From NCBI RefSeq assembly GCF_001042475.2, contig NZ_LECW02000036.1, positions 58,456 through 122,455 of the forward strand: a stretch of DNA of 64,000 nucleotides. The letters are read 5' to 3'. This document shows positions 56,046 through 64,000 of this stretch, piece by piece. The notes under the pieces were generated by a model. The model had not been told where the DNA came from, made no database searches, and worked only from the letters and a program-made list of their open reading frames with translations. The stretch's first letter is position 1. Each line of letters opens with the position of its first letter. The position numbers were made by a program, and so were the translations under genes. The DNA is from Bacillus glycinifermentans (GTDB lineage Bacteria; Bacillota; Bacilli; Bacillales; Bacillaceae).

Positions 56046-58139
56046 CTATGCGACCGGTTTTACCGCGATATCGCCGTTTCTAACTGTCACATCGAATCCT
56101 GAGATGCTGTCTTCTTCAAGAAGCAGGTCTGTCATTTGATCCTCGATGACCTCTTGAATCGTTCGTCTTAAAGGACGCGCGCCAAATGCAGGATGGTAGC
56201 CGATATCGGCTATTTTTTCTTTCGCTTCGTCAGATACCTTTAATGACAGATGCTGGTCGTTTAATGTTTCTTCAAGCTCTTTCAGAAGCAGGTCGACGAT
56301 TTTCACGAGATCCTCTTTTTCAAGAGGCTGGAACTCGACGATGCTGTCAAACCTGTTTAAGAATTCAGGTTTGAAGTAGCTGCTTAAAGAGTCGATCAAT
56401 GATTGTTCGCCCATCAGCCGTTCTTCTCTGTTAAAGCCGACGGTTGTCCGCTTTTCAGATGCCCCGGCATTGCTTGTCATAATAATGACGGTGTCTTTAA
56501 AGCTTACCGTCCGTCCTTGGCTGTCAGTCAGACGTCCATCCTCCATAATCTGAAGGAACATGTGCTGAACATCCGGATGGGCTTTTTCGATTTCATCGAG
56601 CAGCACGATGCTGTACGGGTTTCTGCGGACTTTCTCCGTCAATTGTCCTGCTTCATCGTGTCCGACATATCCCGGAGGCGAACCGATCAGTTTTGACACG
56701 GCGTGTTTTTCCATATATTCGCTCATGTCGAGGCGGATAATCGAATCCTTCGTGCCGAACAGCTCTTCAGCAAGCCGTTTGGAAAGCTCGGTTTTACCGA
56801 CGCCTGTCGGACCGACAAACAGGAACGAACCGACAGGTCTGTTTTTTGATTTCAGTCCGGCGCGGCTTCTTCTGACGGCCTTCGCAACCTTTTTCACGGC
56901 CTCTTGCTGTCCGATGACACGGCTTGCGAGGTTCGCTTCAAGCTCCTTCATTTTTTTCTGATCATCCTGCTGGAGCTTGCCGACGGGAATGCCCGTTTTT
57001 TGTTCGATGATCGCTTGAATGTCTTCAGCCCCGACTGTTGCCTGTTTTTCCTCTGTTTGATTCTCGAGCGCATTGTGCAGCGCTTCTTCTTCATCGCGAA
57101 GCTTTGCAGCGAGCTCGTAATGTTCTTCCTGAAGCGCTTTTGCTTTTTCCGCTTCGATTTCTTTCAGCCGTTTTGAGGCTGCTTCTCCGCTCACGGTATC
57201 GATCTCGAGGTTCGCTTTTGAACCGGCTTCATCCAATAAGTCGATCGCTTTGTCTGGAAGATGGCGGTCCTGGATGTAGCGGCTTGACAGGACGACGCAA
57301 GCTTTGACGGCTTCATCCGTATAGGAAACCCCGTGATATGCTTCGTATTTTTCCTTCAGGCCGTTCAAAATGGCCGTGGCCTGTTCGATTGTAGGTTCAT
57401 GCACCATGATCGGCTGGAAGCGGCGTTCCAATGCTGCGTCTTTTTCGATTTGGCGATACTCTTTCAAAGTCGTTGCACCGATGACTTGCAGCTCTCCTCT
57501 GGCAAGCGCGGGTTTTAAGATGTTGCCTGCGTCCATGGAGCCCTCAGCAGAGCCGGCGCCGACAAGGAGATGAATTTCATCGATAAAGAGGATCGCGTTT
57601 TTGCGTTCTTTCAGCTCTTTCATCAGCTGTTTCATCCGCTCTTCGAATTGGCCCCTGATTCCGGTATTGGCAACAAGGGAGGCCACATCGAGCAGGTAAA
57701 CCTCTTTATTTTTGAGTTTATTTGGAACATCATTTTCCGAAATTTTCAGCGCAAGACCTTCGGCGATTGCCGTTTTACCGACACCCGGCTCTCCGATTAG
57801 GACCGGATTGTTTTTATTTCTGCGGTTTAAAATTTCGATCACGCGCGCCACTTCATCGTCGCGGCCGATGACAGGATCGACCAATCCCGTTTTTGCGGCA
57901 TTTGTCAAATTGACGGCGAGTTCATCAAGCAAGCCTTTTTTGGCAGCAGTTTGTGCCTGCCTTTCAGACGGCTGGCTGAAGAAAGACCCCCCTCCAAAGA
58001 AGTGGTTTCCTGAATACATAGAAGGCTGAGTCAGCTCTTTATAGCAGTTTTCGCATAAGTCCATTTGTTTCTTGGTGTAATTGATTTGCATGTTTAGGCG
58101 AATCGTCGCCTCATTTTTTTGACAATGTTGACAACGCAT
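56046..58139 (-). CDS. clpE: Clp ATPase ClpE
   Basis: A 697-residue AAA+ unfoldase feeding ClpP. The N-terminal zinc finger is CQHCQKNE ... CENCYKE; a linker leads to the first AAA domain ([13 protein letters not shown]), a coiled UVR-like middle region ([20 protein letters not shown]) and the second AAA domain ([14 protein letters not shown]). ATG 58139 is fixed by AAGGGGG upstream and by the zinc finger at the very N-terminus. CtsR heptads fill its promoter, so it is heat-shock controlled. Confidence 0.97.
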   Translation of the reverse strand: MRCQHCQKNEATIRLNMQINYTKKQMDLCENCYKELTQPSMYSGNHFFGGGSFFSQPSERQAQTAAKKGLLDELAVNLTNAAKTGLVDPVIGRDDEVARVIEILNRRNKNNPVLIGEPGVGKTAIAEGLALKISENDVPNKLKNKEVYLLDVASLVANTGIRGQFEERMKQLMKELKERKNAILFIDEIHLLVGAGSAEGSMDAGNILKPALARGELQVIGATTLKEYRQIEKDAALERRFQPIMVHEPTIEQATAILNGLKEKYEAYHGVSYTDEAVKACVVLSSRYIQDRHLPDKAIDLLDEAGSKANLEIDTVSGEAASKRLKEIEAEKAKALQEEHYELAAKLRDEEEALHNALENQTEEKQATVGAEDIQAIIEQKTGIPVGKLQQDDQKKMKELEANLASRVIGQQEAVKKVAKAVRRSRAGLKSKNRPVGSFLFVGPTGVGKTELSKRLAEELFGTKDSIIRLDMSEYMEKHAVSKLIGSPPGYVGHDEAGQLTEKVRRNPYSIVLLDEIEKAHPDVQHMFLQIMEDGRLTDSQGRTVSFKDTVIIMTSNAGASEKRTTVGFNREERLMGEQSLIDSLSSYFKPEFLNRFDSIVEFQPLEKEDLVKIVDLLLKELEETLNDQHLSLKVSDEAKEKIADIGYHPAFGARPLRRTIQEVIEDQMTDLLLEEDSISGFDVTVRNGDIAVKPVA

Positions 58140-58162
58140 TTGCCAAAACCCCCTTTTTAGAA

Positions 58163-58251
58163 TTTGACCTTTTTTGACCAATTTAATTTTTAAAAAATGG
58201 CCCTTTGTTTGACCATTTCTGACTATTAGTATACATTGACCTTCTTTGACT
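58163..58251 (-). promoter_or_regulatory. clpE promoter with three CtsR operators
   Basis: On the minus strand TTGAAA (58256-58251) and TATACT (58233-58228) form a SigA promoter with a 17-bp spacer. Three CtsR heptad pairs lie at 58235-58251 (AGTCAAAGAAGGTCAAT, inside the spacer), 58208-58224 (AGTCAGAAATGGTCAAA) and 58163-58179 (GGTCAAAAAAGGTCAAA). Each pair has three bases between heptads, the known CtsR geometry. Confidence 0.92.
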
Positions 58252-58387
58252 TTCAAGATACATGCTCAAAATATTCATTTCCTTTTCATTCCTGTTTTCA
58301 AGTTTGTCCTTCTTTTTAAGCAACATGTCTCATATGATGGACAAAGGGATTTTGCGGAAACCATGTTTCATTTTATGGAGGAGAAAT

Positions 58388-59422
58388 ATGAGTCAATCAC
58401 GAGGATCCGCTTTTCAGCTGGCATTTGTCTATGTAGGAACGGTTGTCGGAGCTGGATTTGCGACGGGAAGGGAAATCGTTGAATTTTTTTTAAGGTTCGG
58501 CTGGACGGGTTTGGCCGGCATCTTGATCAGCGGGCTGATGTTTACATTTCTCGGTGCGAAAATCATGCTGATTTCGGTCAGAATCAATGCCAAATCGTAT
58601 CAGGAGCTTAACAAATTCCTGTTTGGGCAGACGCTCGGGAAATTCGTCAATGTCTTCATGCTCATGGTGCTGCTCGGTGTGACTTCTGTCATGCTGTCAG
58701 GAGCCGGGGCGATTTTCGAAGAGCAGCTCGGGCTCTCTAATCAGGCCGGCATGCTCGTGACGATTGCTTTGAGCCTGTTCGTGATGATGAGCGGCGTGAA
58801 GGGGATATTCAGCGTCAATGTCATCGTTGTTCCATTATTGCTGTTTTTTTCAGTGATTGTGCTATTTGATTCGTTTATCTTCAGCGGCCCGGCCGTTCAC
58901 AAATTGCCCGGCTTGTCGGCAAAACCGGACTGGATTGTGGCAGCTGTTTCATACGGCGCTTTTAATTTATCGCTCGCACAGGCAGTGCTTGTGCCGATCG
59001 CTTCAGAATTGAAATCTGAACGGCTGATTAAAAAGGGGGCGTTAATCGGAGGGACCCTGCTGACCCTTGTATTAATTTCAAGCTTTTTGTCTCTGTCCAC
59101 ATTGCCGAATGTCCTTTTATACGAAATCCCGATGGCGCAGGTCGTCTATATCGTTCAGCACTCTGTACATATCATCTACCTGTTTATCATTTTCGGGGAA
59201 GTCTTCACATCGGTCATCGGCAATTTGTACGGGCTTGAAAAGCAGATAAACGAATACATTCATATAAAAAGCCTTTATATCTTCATCCTCATCCTGCTTA
59301 CGGTTTACTTGACAGGACAGATCGGCTACGGAAAATTAATTTCGACGATCTATCCGTTGTTCGGCCAGTTAAGCCTTGTGTTTATCTTCTTTCTGATGTT
59401 CAAAAAGTTGCCGAAGCGTTAA
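58388..59422 (+). CDS. ykvI: Membrane transporter-like protein YkvI
   Basis: A 344-residue protein with about ten membrane helices of the APC/NSS-like superfamily. It begins AFQLAFVYVGTVVGAGFATGREIVEFF, the helix-1 unwound region with the conserved GAGFATG, which suggests a substrate site for an amino acid or similar. Substrate unknown. ATG 58388 is fixed by GGAGGAG; the frame upstream is not coding. Divergent from clpE across a 248-bp region filled mainly by the CtsR boxes. Confidence 0.88.
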   Translation: MSQSRGSAFQLAFVYVGTVVGAGFATGREIVEFFLRFGWTGLAGILISGLMFTFLGAKIMLISVRINAKSYQELNKFLFGQTLGKFVNVFMLMVLLGVTSVMLSGAGAIFEEQLGLSNQAGMLVTIALSLFVMMSGVKGIFSVNVIVVPLLLFFSVIVLFDSFIFSGPAVHKLPGLSAKPDWIVAAVSYGAFNLSLAQAVLVPIASELKSERLIKKGALIGGTLLTLVLISSFLSLSTLPNVLLYEIPMAQVVYIVQHSVHIIYLFIIFGEVFTSVIGNLYGLEKQINEYIHIKSLYIFILILLTVYLTGQIGYGKLISTIYPLFGQLSLVFIFFLMFKKLPKR

Positions 59423-59432
59423 GAGTTTCCCC

Positions 59433-59461
59433 TTGGCGAAAATCCGGATTTATGATAAGAT
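59433..59461 (+). promoter_or_regulatory. Probable SigA promoter of the que operon
   Basis: TTGGCG (59433-59438) and TAAGAT (59456-59461), spacer 17 bp, just upstream of the preQ1 leader. Confidence 0.6.
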
Positions 59462-59503
59462 GGCGAAAGAAAATTTAAACAAAATCCGCTCGGGAAATCT
59501 GCG

Positions 59504-59620
59504 GGAGAGGTTCTAGCAAAACCCTCTATAAAAAACTAAGGAAAGCTGTATCCTTGGGGTATGGCGTTTTTTATTGTTTGTTTGCTAGAACACCTTTCCT
59601 TTTCAAGGAAGGTGTTTTTT
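59504..59620 (+). promoter_or_regulatory. PreQ1-I riboswitch with terminator
   Basis: The aptamer core is AGAGGTTCTAGC, then ACCCTCTATAAAAAACTAAGG (59506-59541), the class I preQ1 pseudoknot. A terminator follows at 59590-59620: CACCTTTCCTT pairs with AAGGAAGGTG before six T. PreQ1 binding turns the operon off. Confidence 0.95.
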
Positions 59621-59673
59621 CGTTCTGCCGATGTTTTTTTAAAAACATGGAGGAAAGCGGAGAAGGAGGAATT

Positions 59674-60333
59674 ATGAAACAGGAAAAAGCAGTCGTCGTC
59701 TTCAGCGGCGGTCAAGACAGTACGACTTGCCTTTTATGGGCATTACAACAATTCGAAGAGGTGGAAACGGTCACCTTTCATTATAACCAGCGGCACCAGC
59801 AGGAAATTGAAGTCGCGAGAAACATCGCCGATAAGCTTGGCGTAAAAAACCATCTGCTTGACATGGCGCTCTTAAATCAGCTTGCTCCAAATGCCTTGAC
59901 AAGGGATGACATCGAGATCGAGGCGAAAGAAGGCGAGCTTCCGTCCACGTTTGTTCCCGGACGAAACCTTGTATTTTTATCATTTGCTTCCATTCTGGCC
60001 TACCAAATCGGCGCGCGCCATATCGTAACAGGCGTTTGTGAGACGGACTTCAGCGGCTATCCGGATTGCAGGGATGAATTCGTCAAATCGTGCAATGTCA
60101 CCGTCAACCTTGCCATGGAGCGGCCGTTTGTGATTCACACGCCGCTCATGTGGCTGAACAAGGCGGAAACGTGGAAGCTGGCCGATGAACTGGGAGCGCT
60201 CGATTTCGTCAAAAACGAGACGCTGACCTGCTACAACGGGATCATCGCCGACGGCTGCGGCGAATGCCCGGCCTGCAAACTGCGCGCAAATGGCTATCAG
60301 GAATATATGAAAATGAAAAGGGAGAGAGCTTAA
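59674..60333 (+). CDS. queC: 7-cyano-7-deazaguanine synthase QueC
   Basis: A 219-residue enzyme converting 7-carboxy-7-deazaguanine to preQ0 with ATP and ammonia. The PP-loop is [15 protein letters not shown], and the zinc site is [22 protein letters not shown] 59674 follows AAGGAGG. It leads the queCDEF operon for queuosine in tRNA, under the preQ1 riboswitch. Confidence 0.97.
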   Translation: MKQEKAVVVFSGGQDSTTCLLWALQQFEEVETVTFHYNQRHQQEIEVARNIADKLGVKNHLLDMALLNQLAPNALTRDDIEIEAKEGELPSTFVPGRNLVFLSFASILAYQIGARHIVTGVCETDFSGYPDCRDEFVKSCNVTVNLAMERPFVIHTPLMWLNKAETWKLADELGALDFVKNETLTCYNGIIADGCGECPACKLRANGYQEYMKMKRERA

Positions 60334-60334
60334 T

Positions 60335-60775
60335 TTGCTAACACAAATCTACCCGCAAACAAGTCACCCGTACGCGTTCGAACTGAATAAAGATATGCAG
60401 GTCTCGGCGGCCCACTTCATTCCGAGGGAAGACGCAGGCGCTTGCAGCAGGGTTCACGGCCATACGTATACCATCAATATTACGATTGCCGGAGACCATT
60501 TGAATGAGTCAGGTTTTCTCGCGAATTTCAGCACCATTAAAAAATTGATTCACGGGGAATACGATCACACGCTTTTAAATGATCACAAGGAATTTTCCGG
60601 GGAAAGCCGCGAGCAGATCCCGTCGACCGAGGCTGTTGCGAAAGCGATTTACGACAAAGTCGAGGCCTATTTGGAAGGGCTCGAAAATCGTCCGCACTGC
60701 GTTCAAGTATTTGTCAGGGAAACGCCGACAAGCTATGTCGTTTACCGCCCAAAACAAGGTGATCACCATGGCTAA
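60335..60775 (+). CDS. queD: 6-carboxy-5,6,7,8-tetrahydropterin synthase QueD
   Basis: A 146-residue T-fold enzyme making 6-carboxytetrahydropterin from dihydroneopterin triphosphate. Zinc His residues are in SAAHFIPRED and RVHGHTYTI, with the catalytic Cys in ACSRVHGH. The start is TTG 60335, one base after the queC stop, with AGGGAGAG upstream. Confidence 0.96.
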   Translation: MLTQIYPQTSHPYAFELNKDMQVSAAHFIPREDAGACSRVHGHTYTINITIAGDHLNESGFLANFSTIKKLIHGEYDHTLLNDHKEFSGESREQIPSTEAVAKAIYDKVEAYLEGLENRPHCVQVFVRETPTSYVVYRPKQGDHHG

Positions 60776-61499
60776 ACCGATTCCGGTGCTCGAAATTTTC
60801 GGCCCGACCATTCAGGGAGAAGGAATGGTCATCGGCCGGAAAACGATGTTTGTCAGAACGGCCGGCTGCGATTATTCGTGCAGCTGGTGCGATTCGGCCT
60901 TCACGTGGGATGGATCTGCTAAAAAAGACATCAAATGGATGACTGCTGAAGAAGTATACCGGTCGCTGAAAGAAATCGGCGGTGACTCATTTTCGCATGT
61001 TACCATTTCAGGGGGCAACCCGGCGCTGTTAAAACAGCTCGACGGACTGATTTCCCTTCTGAAGGAAAAGAATATTCGGACCGCCCTTGAAACACAGGGC
61101 ACGTTCTATCAGGATTGGTTTGCCAAAATTGATGACCTGACAATCTCGCCAAAGCCGCCGAGCTCAAACATGAAAACCGATTTTCAAAAGCTTGACCATA
61201 TCATCGGCAAGCTGAAAGGACACGGCAGGCTGGCTGCAGCAAGCCTGAAGGTCGTCATTTTCACACCGGAAGATCTTCAATTTGCGAAAAACGTTCACCA
61301 GCGTTATCCAGAAATCCCGTTTTACCTCCAGGTTGGAAACGAAGATGTGCATACAGAAGAACAGGAGCGGCTCGTTGAAAAGCTGCTTCGGAAATACGAA
61401 GAGCTGGTCGATGCCGTAACGCGCGACCCGGAATTAAACCGCGTCCGCGTGCTGCCGCAGCTTCACACCCTGATCTGGGGAAACAAACGGGGAGTTTAA
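60768..61499 (+). CDS. queE: 7-carboxy-7-deazaguanine synthase QueE
   Basis: A 243-residue radical SAM enzyme contracting carboxytetrahydropterin to 7-carboxy-7-deazaguanine. The 4Fe-4S motif is the CxxxCxxC in [13 protein letters not shown], followed by [10 protein letters not shown]. The ATG lies inside the end of queD (8-base overlap) behind AAGGTGA. Confidence 0.97.
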   Translation: MAKPIPVLEIFGPTIQGEGMVIGRKTMFVRTAGCDYSCSWCDSAFTWDGSAKKDIKWMTAEEVYRSLKEIGGDSFSHVTISGGNPALLKQLDGLISLLKEKNIRTALETQGTFYQDWFAKIDDLTISPKPPSSNMKTDFQKLDHIIGKLKGHGRLAAASLKVVIFTPEDLQFAKNVHQRYPEIPFYLQVGNEDVHTEEQERLVEKLLRKYEELVDAVTRDPELNRVRVLPQLHTLIWGNKRGV

Positions 61500-61518
61500 T
61501 ATAGAAAGGAAGAAGAGC

Positions 61519-62010
61519 ATGAGAAAAGATTCAGAGTTAGAAGGCGTAACCCTTCTCGGTAACCAAGGAACCGAGTATTTGTTTGACTACTCTCCGGACG
61601 TGCTGGAGGCTTTTCCGAATAAGCACGAAAACAGGGACTACTTCGTAAAATTCAACTGCCCTGAATTCACATCCCTGTGCCCGAAAACGGGCCAGCCCGA
61701 TTTCGCGACGATCTATATCAGCTATATCCCTGATAAAAAAATGGTAGAAAGCAAGTCGTTAAAGCTGTATCTCTTCAGCTTCCGGAACCACGGAGACTTT
61801 CACGAAGACTGCATGAATATCATCATGAATGACTTGATTGAATTAATGGACCCGCGCTACATCGAAGTATGGGGCAAATTCACGCCAAGAGGCGGAATTT
61901 CCATTGACCCGTACACCAACTACGGCCGTCCGGGGACAAAATACGAGAAAATGGCGGAATACCGCTTGATGAATCATGATTTGTATCCGGAGACGGTGGA
62001 TAATCGGTAA
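61519..62010 (+). CDS. queF: NADPH-dependent 7-cyano-7-deazaguanine reductase QueF
   Basis: A 163-residue T-fold nitrile reductase making preQ1 from preQ0. The nucleophile Cys54 and proton donor Asp61 lie in [14 protein letters not shown]; the substrate Glu is in [18 protein letters not shown] precedes the ATG. It ends the que operon; the sequence changes character 26 bases later. Confidence 0.97.
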   Translation: MRKDSELEGVTLLGNQGTEYLFDYSPDVLEAFPNKHENRDYFVKFNCPEFTSLCPKTGQPDFATIYISYIPDKKMVESKSLKLYLFSFRNHGDFHEDCMNIIMNDLIELMDPRYIEVWGKFTPRGGISIDPYTNYGRPGTKYEKMAEYRLMNHDLYPETVDNR

Positions 62011-62035
62011 GGGGCGGGCAGATGAAGCGAAGGTT

Positions 62036-62090
62036 TGTGATCGATGTGTGACCGAAGTGTGATGCCGGTGTGACGTCACTGTGACGTTTT
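62036..62090. repeat. Five tandem 11-bp repeats (TGTGA...) beside an AT-rich stretch
   Basis: TGTGA(C/T) starts at 62036, 62047, 62058, 62069 and 62080, exactly 11 bp apart; each unit is TGTGAYSNNNN or close to it. A further TGTGACG stands alone at 62123. The array is followed by AT-rich DNA (62087-62117) with a TATAAT at 62096. This is the layout of an iteron-type origin or a cooperative operator; see findings. Confidence 0.85.
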
Positions 62091-62129
62091 TTATCTATAA
62101 TATAAGCGGAAATTAATGCTAGTGTGACG

Positions 62130-62160
62130 TAGACGTACGATTGAGTGCGTCTATTTTTTT
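62130..62160 (+). terminator. Rho-independent terminator
   Basis: TAGACGTAC and GTGCGTCTA pair (one G-U) around GATTGA, followed by at least seven T. It may end the que operon or a short transcript from 62096. Confidence 0.88.
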
Positions 62161-62165
62161 TGTCT

Positions 62166-62316
62166 AAAACGCTGTCCGATCCGGAAAGTTTATTCGCAAC
62201 TAATAATGAACGAAGAAAAACGTGTGCCATTCCGAAAGTGACTCCGCATCTATTTATGACAGCAAAATTTTAAAAACGGTGTCCATTTCGGAAAGTTGAT
62301 GCGCAGTTATAAGTGA
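62166..62316. repeat. Three ~45-bp direct repeats upstream of the DUF3102-like gene
   Basis: Units begin AAAACG then TGT at 62173, 62223 and 62280 and share, without gaps over 37 bp, TGT(C/G)C..T.C.GAAAGT...T.CGCA..TA...TGA. First and third copies are identical at 27 of 37 positions. Spacing is 50 and 57 bp. They cover the whole gap between the terminator and the next gene. Confidence 0.75.
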
Positions 62317-62390
62317 AGGCGGAAAAAATTTCGAATTTATTGTGCGGTTTTAAAAAGTCGCGGGTATTATCCTGTGAAGGAGGTTTTGGA

Positions 62391-63239
62391 ATGACGAACG
62401 AAATCGAAACGTTTAACTATGGAGATTTAGATATTAGCACAGCAGCATTTCTACGCAAGAAAGAAAATAACATGCGAGAAATTGTTGGAAAAGCATATAC
62501 CGAGCTAGGACGCGAATTGAAGGAGGCGCAGGAACGTCTTTCAAAGTGTGGATACGGATGCTTCCAGGACTGGTGTACTCATATTGGAATTGACCGGATG
62601 AAAGCAATGAGATTGATTCAGAGGTACGAGTTGATTATCACAAAATGTGATGAACAAGCGTCTCTTCTCGAAGACCTACCCGTCTCACTAACGTACGAAA
62701 TCGCACGCCCATCCGCAGAGTCAACCGAACCGAAACGCCAAGCTAAACAGGCGGTCCTAAATGGCGAAGTTAAAACGCTAAAGGAGTACCGGGAACTATT
62801 GGCGGAGAAAGAGGCGGCAGAGGCAGCGCTCAAACAAGCGGAGCGGGAAGCGGATATATTGCGTGACAAACTCGAACAAGTCGAAGAAGCCGAACCGGAA
62901 ATTCGGACGAAATACGTCGAAGTTAAAACGCCCGATCCGGAACTGCTCGCTGAAAATGAACGATATAAAGAATTGTTCGGTGACATTTCGATGTATGAAG
63001 GGCGGACAACTCGCGTGACTAACGGAGACGCGATCACGTATACCGTATACGAGTTTTCCGAAGATGTTCGTAAGTTTGTGGAAAAGTACGGTCATTTGAC
63101 GCATTTCTCTCGGGAGTTTAGCGAAATGATTGACGAAGGCAAAGAAGAATATAGGAAAGCGATTCATGCGATGCAGACGCTTATGAGATCGATTCAAGGT
63201 GCTATGGACGAAAAAGAACCGATCATTATAAACGGATAA
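62391..63239 (+). CDS. DUF3102-like phage/plasmid protein with coiled coil
   Basis: A 282-residue protein. The N-terminal 80 residues resemble DUF3102 (VGKAYTELGRELKEAQERLS, YGCFQDWCTHIGIDRMKAMRLI), common in Firmicute phages, plasmids and integrative elements. Residues about 150-195 are a Glu/Lys-rich coiled coil (AEKEAAEAALKQAEREADIL), then a mixed C-terminal domain. Its role in such elements is not established; ParB-like or regulatory functions have been suggested. ATG 62391 follows AAGGAGG. It leads a tight cluster of three genes. Confidence 0.75.
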   Translation: MTNEIETFNYGDLDISTAAFLRKKENNMREIVGKAYTELGRELKEAQERLSKCGYGCFQDWCTHIGIDRMKAMRLIQRYELIITKCDEQASLLEDLPVSLTYEIARPSAESTEPKRQAKQAVLNGEVKTLKEYRELLAEKEAAEAALKQAEREADILRDKLEQVEEAEPEIRTKYVEVKTPDPELLAENERYKELFGDISMYEGRTTRVTNGDAITYTVYEFSEDVRKFVEKYGHLTHFSREFSEMIDEGKEEYRKAIHAMQTLMRSIQGAMDEKEPIIING

Positions 63240-63252
63240 AGGAGCGATTTAA

Positions 63253-63744
63253 ATGTTGACAATCAAAAACGTAAAAGATGGCGGAGTAGCTTATATTTTC
63301 GGAGCTGAATACGCAGGAGTTGCGAAGGCGATGTTTCCTCGATTCGCGGAAAAATTGTTAGGCGGTGAAGAAAGTGCGGCATTACCGGAGCCTAAGAAAC
63401 AACGCACGCTGGCCGATGTCAAGAACGCCGTAGATAAAACGCAGTCTGATACTCGTCTGCGCCGTTCGTCGAAATTGACAGGGAAGGCTCTTCATCGAGA
63501 GATTTCACAAGTAATGTTTCGCGCAGAGACTTTATTCGGTCTTAGTAGAAGGAAAGTATGGGGTGAGCTGTACGAAAAGCTTCGTCAAGAAACAGGCGTA
63601 GATCCTAAAAACGTCAAAAGAAGCACAACGAAAGGGATACAGGGAGGTCCTTCAAAATTAAGCACATATTTAAAAGACGGTTACGGTCAGCGCTTAGTAG
63701 AAATCGCCTATGAAATCTACGACAGATATGAGGCGAGATCATGA
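63253..63744 (+). CDS. Unknown element protein, 163 residues
   Basis: I do not recognise this protein firmly. Residues 1-45 are a short alpha/beta-like part (VAYIFGAEYAGVAKAMFPRF), followed by a charged linker. Residues 80-163 form a helical domain (ALHREISQVMFRAETLFGL, RKVWGELYEKLRQETGVDP) whose pattern recalls the C-terminal domains of phage antirepressor-type proteins. AAAGGAG precedes the ATG; it lies 13 bases after the previous gene and overlaps the next (ATGA). Confidence 0.65.
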   Translation: MLTIKNVKDGGVAYIFGAEYAGVAKAMFPRFAEKLLGGEESAALPEPKKQRTLADVKNAVDKTQSDTRLRRSSKLTGKALHREISQVMFRAETLFGLSRRKVWGELYEKLRQETGVDPKNVKRSTTKGIQGGPSKLSTYLKDGYGQRLVEIAYEIYDRYEARS

Positions 63745-64000
63745 CAAACGAACATCAACGACTCGTCTCAGTCGAATCGCAGTCCGAATATAATCTAACG
63801 TCCGGCAAGTCCGAAACACGCATCTTCGTTAAAATGTACGTCGATGCTGTTAAGAAAGGACTAATCGCGGACATCGGAGCCGATCGTTGGCAGACGTTAT
63901 GCGTCCTCTCGTCGTTCATGAACGAAAAGGGCGAATGTTACCCGACGCAGGATCAGATCGCTAAGGCGCTGAATGTACGGAGAGAGGCCGCAAACAAACG
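63741..64000 (+). CDS. Winged-helix replication-initiator-like protein, N-terminal part
   Basis: The window edge cuts the gene after 86 codons. The part seen (IFVKMYVDAVKKGLIADIGA, WQTLCVLSSFMNEKGECYP, TQDQIAKALNVRREAANKR) is a winged helix of the kind at the N-terminus of phage and plasmid replication initiators and replisome organisers. Its ATG overlaps the stop of the previous gene. A transcription regulator is the alternative. Confidence 0.65.
   Translation, partial: MTNEHQRLVSVESQSEYNLTSGKSETRIFVKMYVDAVKKGLIADIGADRWQTLCVLSSFMNEKGECYPTQDQIAKALNVRREAANK

Noticed and set aside
59554..59673. Extension of QueC upstream of 59674
   Set aside because: The extra codons lie in the preQ1 riboswitch terminator.
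60579..60767. Extension of QueE upstream of 60768
   Set aside because: It would overlap queD by almost 200 bases and precede the conserved QueE N-terminus; ATG 60768 has its own ribosome site.
62036..62086. CRP/FNR-type sites (TGTGA-N6-TCACA)
   Set aside because: The copies are direct repeats with an 11-bp period, not inverted pairs, and Bacillus lacks an E. coli-type CRP regulon.
62341..62377. A possible fourth copy of the ~45-bp repeat just before the DUF3102-like gene
   Set aside because: Only about half of the 37 positions match the third copy and the conserved GAAAGT and CGCA blocks are lost; it also contains the ribosome site.
62313..62390. N-terminal extension of the DUF3102-like protein from GTG 62313
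   Set aside because: The extension lies in the third repeat, has no ribosome site and the ATG at 62391 has a perfect one.

Overview
The window reads as a chromosomal segment of a Bacillus of the B. licheniformis / B. paralicheniformis group. The gene order follows the B. subtilis ykf-ykg-ykh-ykk ... yko ... ykr ... ykv interval almost gene for gene, and the proteins look like close orthologues. This is recognition from memory of families and synteny, not a database result. Lineage-specific additions are a patatin-like membrane protein, a pectate lyase, a small WXG-type pair, a cobalamin riboswitch on metE, fosB beside ykvA, and a foreign-looking module at the right end.

Layout. 1-8.3 kb: end of an oligopeptide/murein-peptide ABC ATPase, patatin-like protein, amidinotransferase-like YkgA, thioesterase YkhA, secreted pectate lyase, DinB-like YkkA, guanidine-I riboswitch with the ykkCD exporter pair, and purU. 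8.3-13.7 kb: Pro T-box with proBA, the ohrA-ohrR-ohrB peroxide module, a lipoprotein and guaD. 13.8-19.4 kb: phosphatase, WXG-like pair, cobalamin riboswitch with metE, and intracellular serine protease. 19.6-22.3 kb: Mg M-box, a leader ORF, mgtE and a lipoprotein. 22.2-28.6 kb: tnrA, ykzB-ykoL, ykoM, the ku-ligD NHEJ operon, and a frameshifted MHYT-GGDEF gene. 28.6-38.6 kb: DedA protein, Mn riboswitch with ykoY, sigI-rsgI behind a SigI-type promoter, sspD, ykrK, htpX, ktrD, pbpC and two tiny genes. 38.6-50.8 kb: acyltransferase, kinE, ogt, and the methionine salvage cluster (mtnKA, mtnU, mtnE, mtnWXBD) with two SAM-I riboswitches. 50.8-62 kb: fosB, ykvA, spo0E, kinD, mhqR, motAB (SigD promoter), clpE (CtsR boxes), ykvI, and preQ1 riboswitch with queCDEF.

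Right after queF the character changes. Five tandem 11-bp TGTGA repeats lie beside an AT-rich stretch and a terminator hairpin. Three ~45-bp direct repeats follow, then a DUF3102-like protein, an unknown protein and the start of a winged-helix protein resembling replication initiators. This looks like the left part of an integrated phage- or plasmid-like element and is the least explained part of the window.

Seven riboswitches of six classes plus one T-box lie in 64 kb, so much of the metabolism here (guanidine, proline, B12/methionine, Mg, Mn, SAM, queuosine) is controlled by leader RNAs. No tRNA, rRNA, CRISPR array or insertion sequence was seen.
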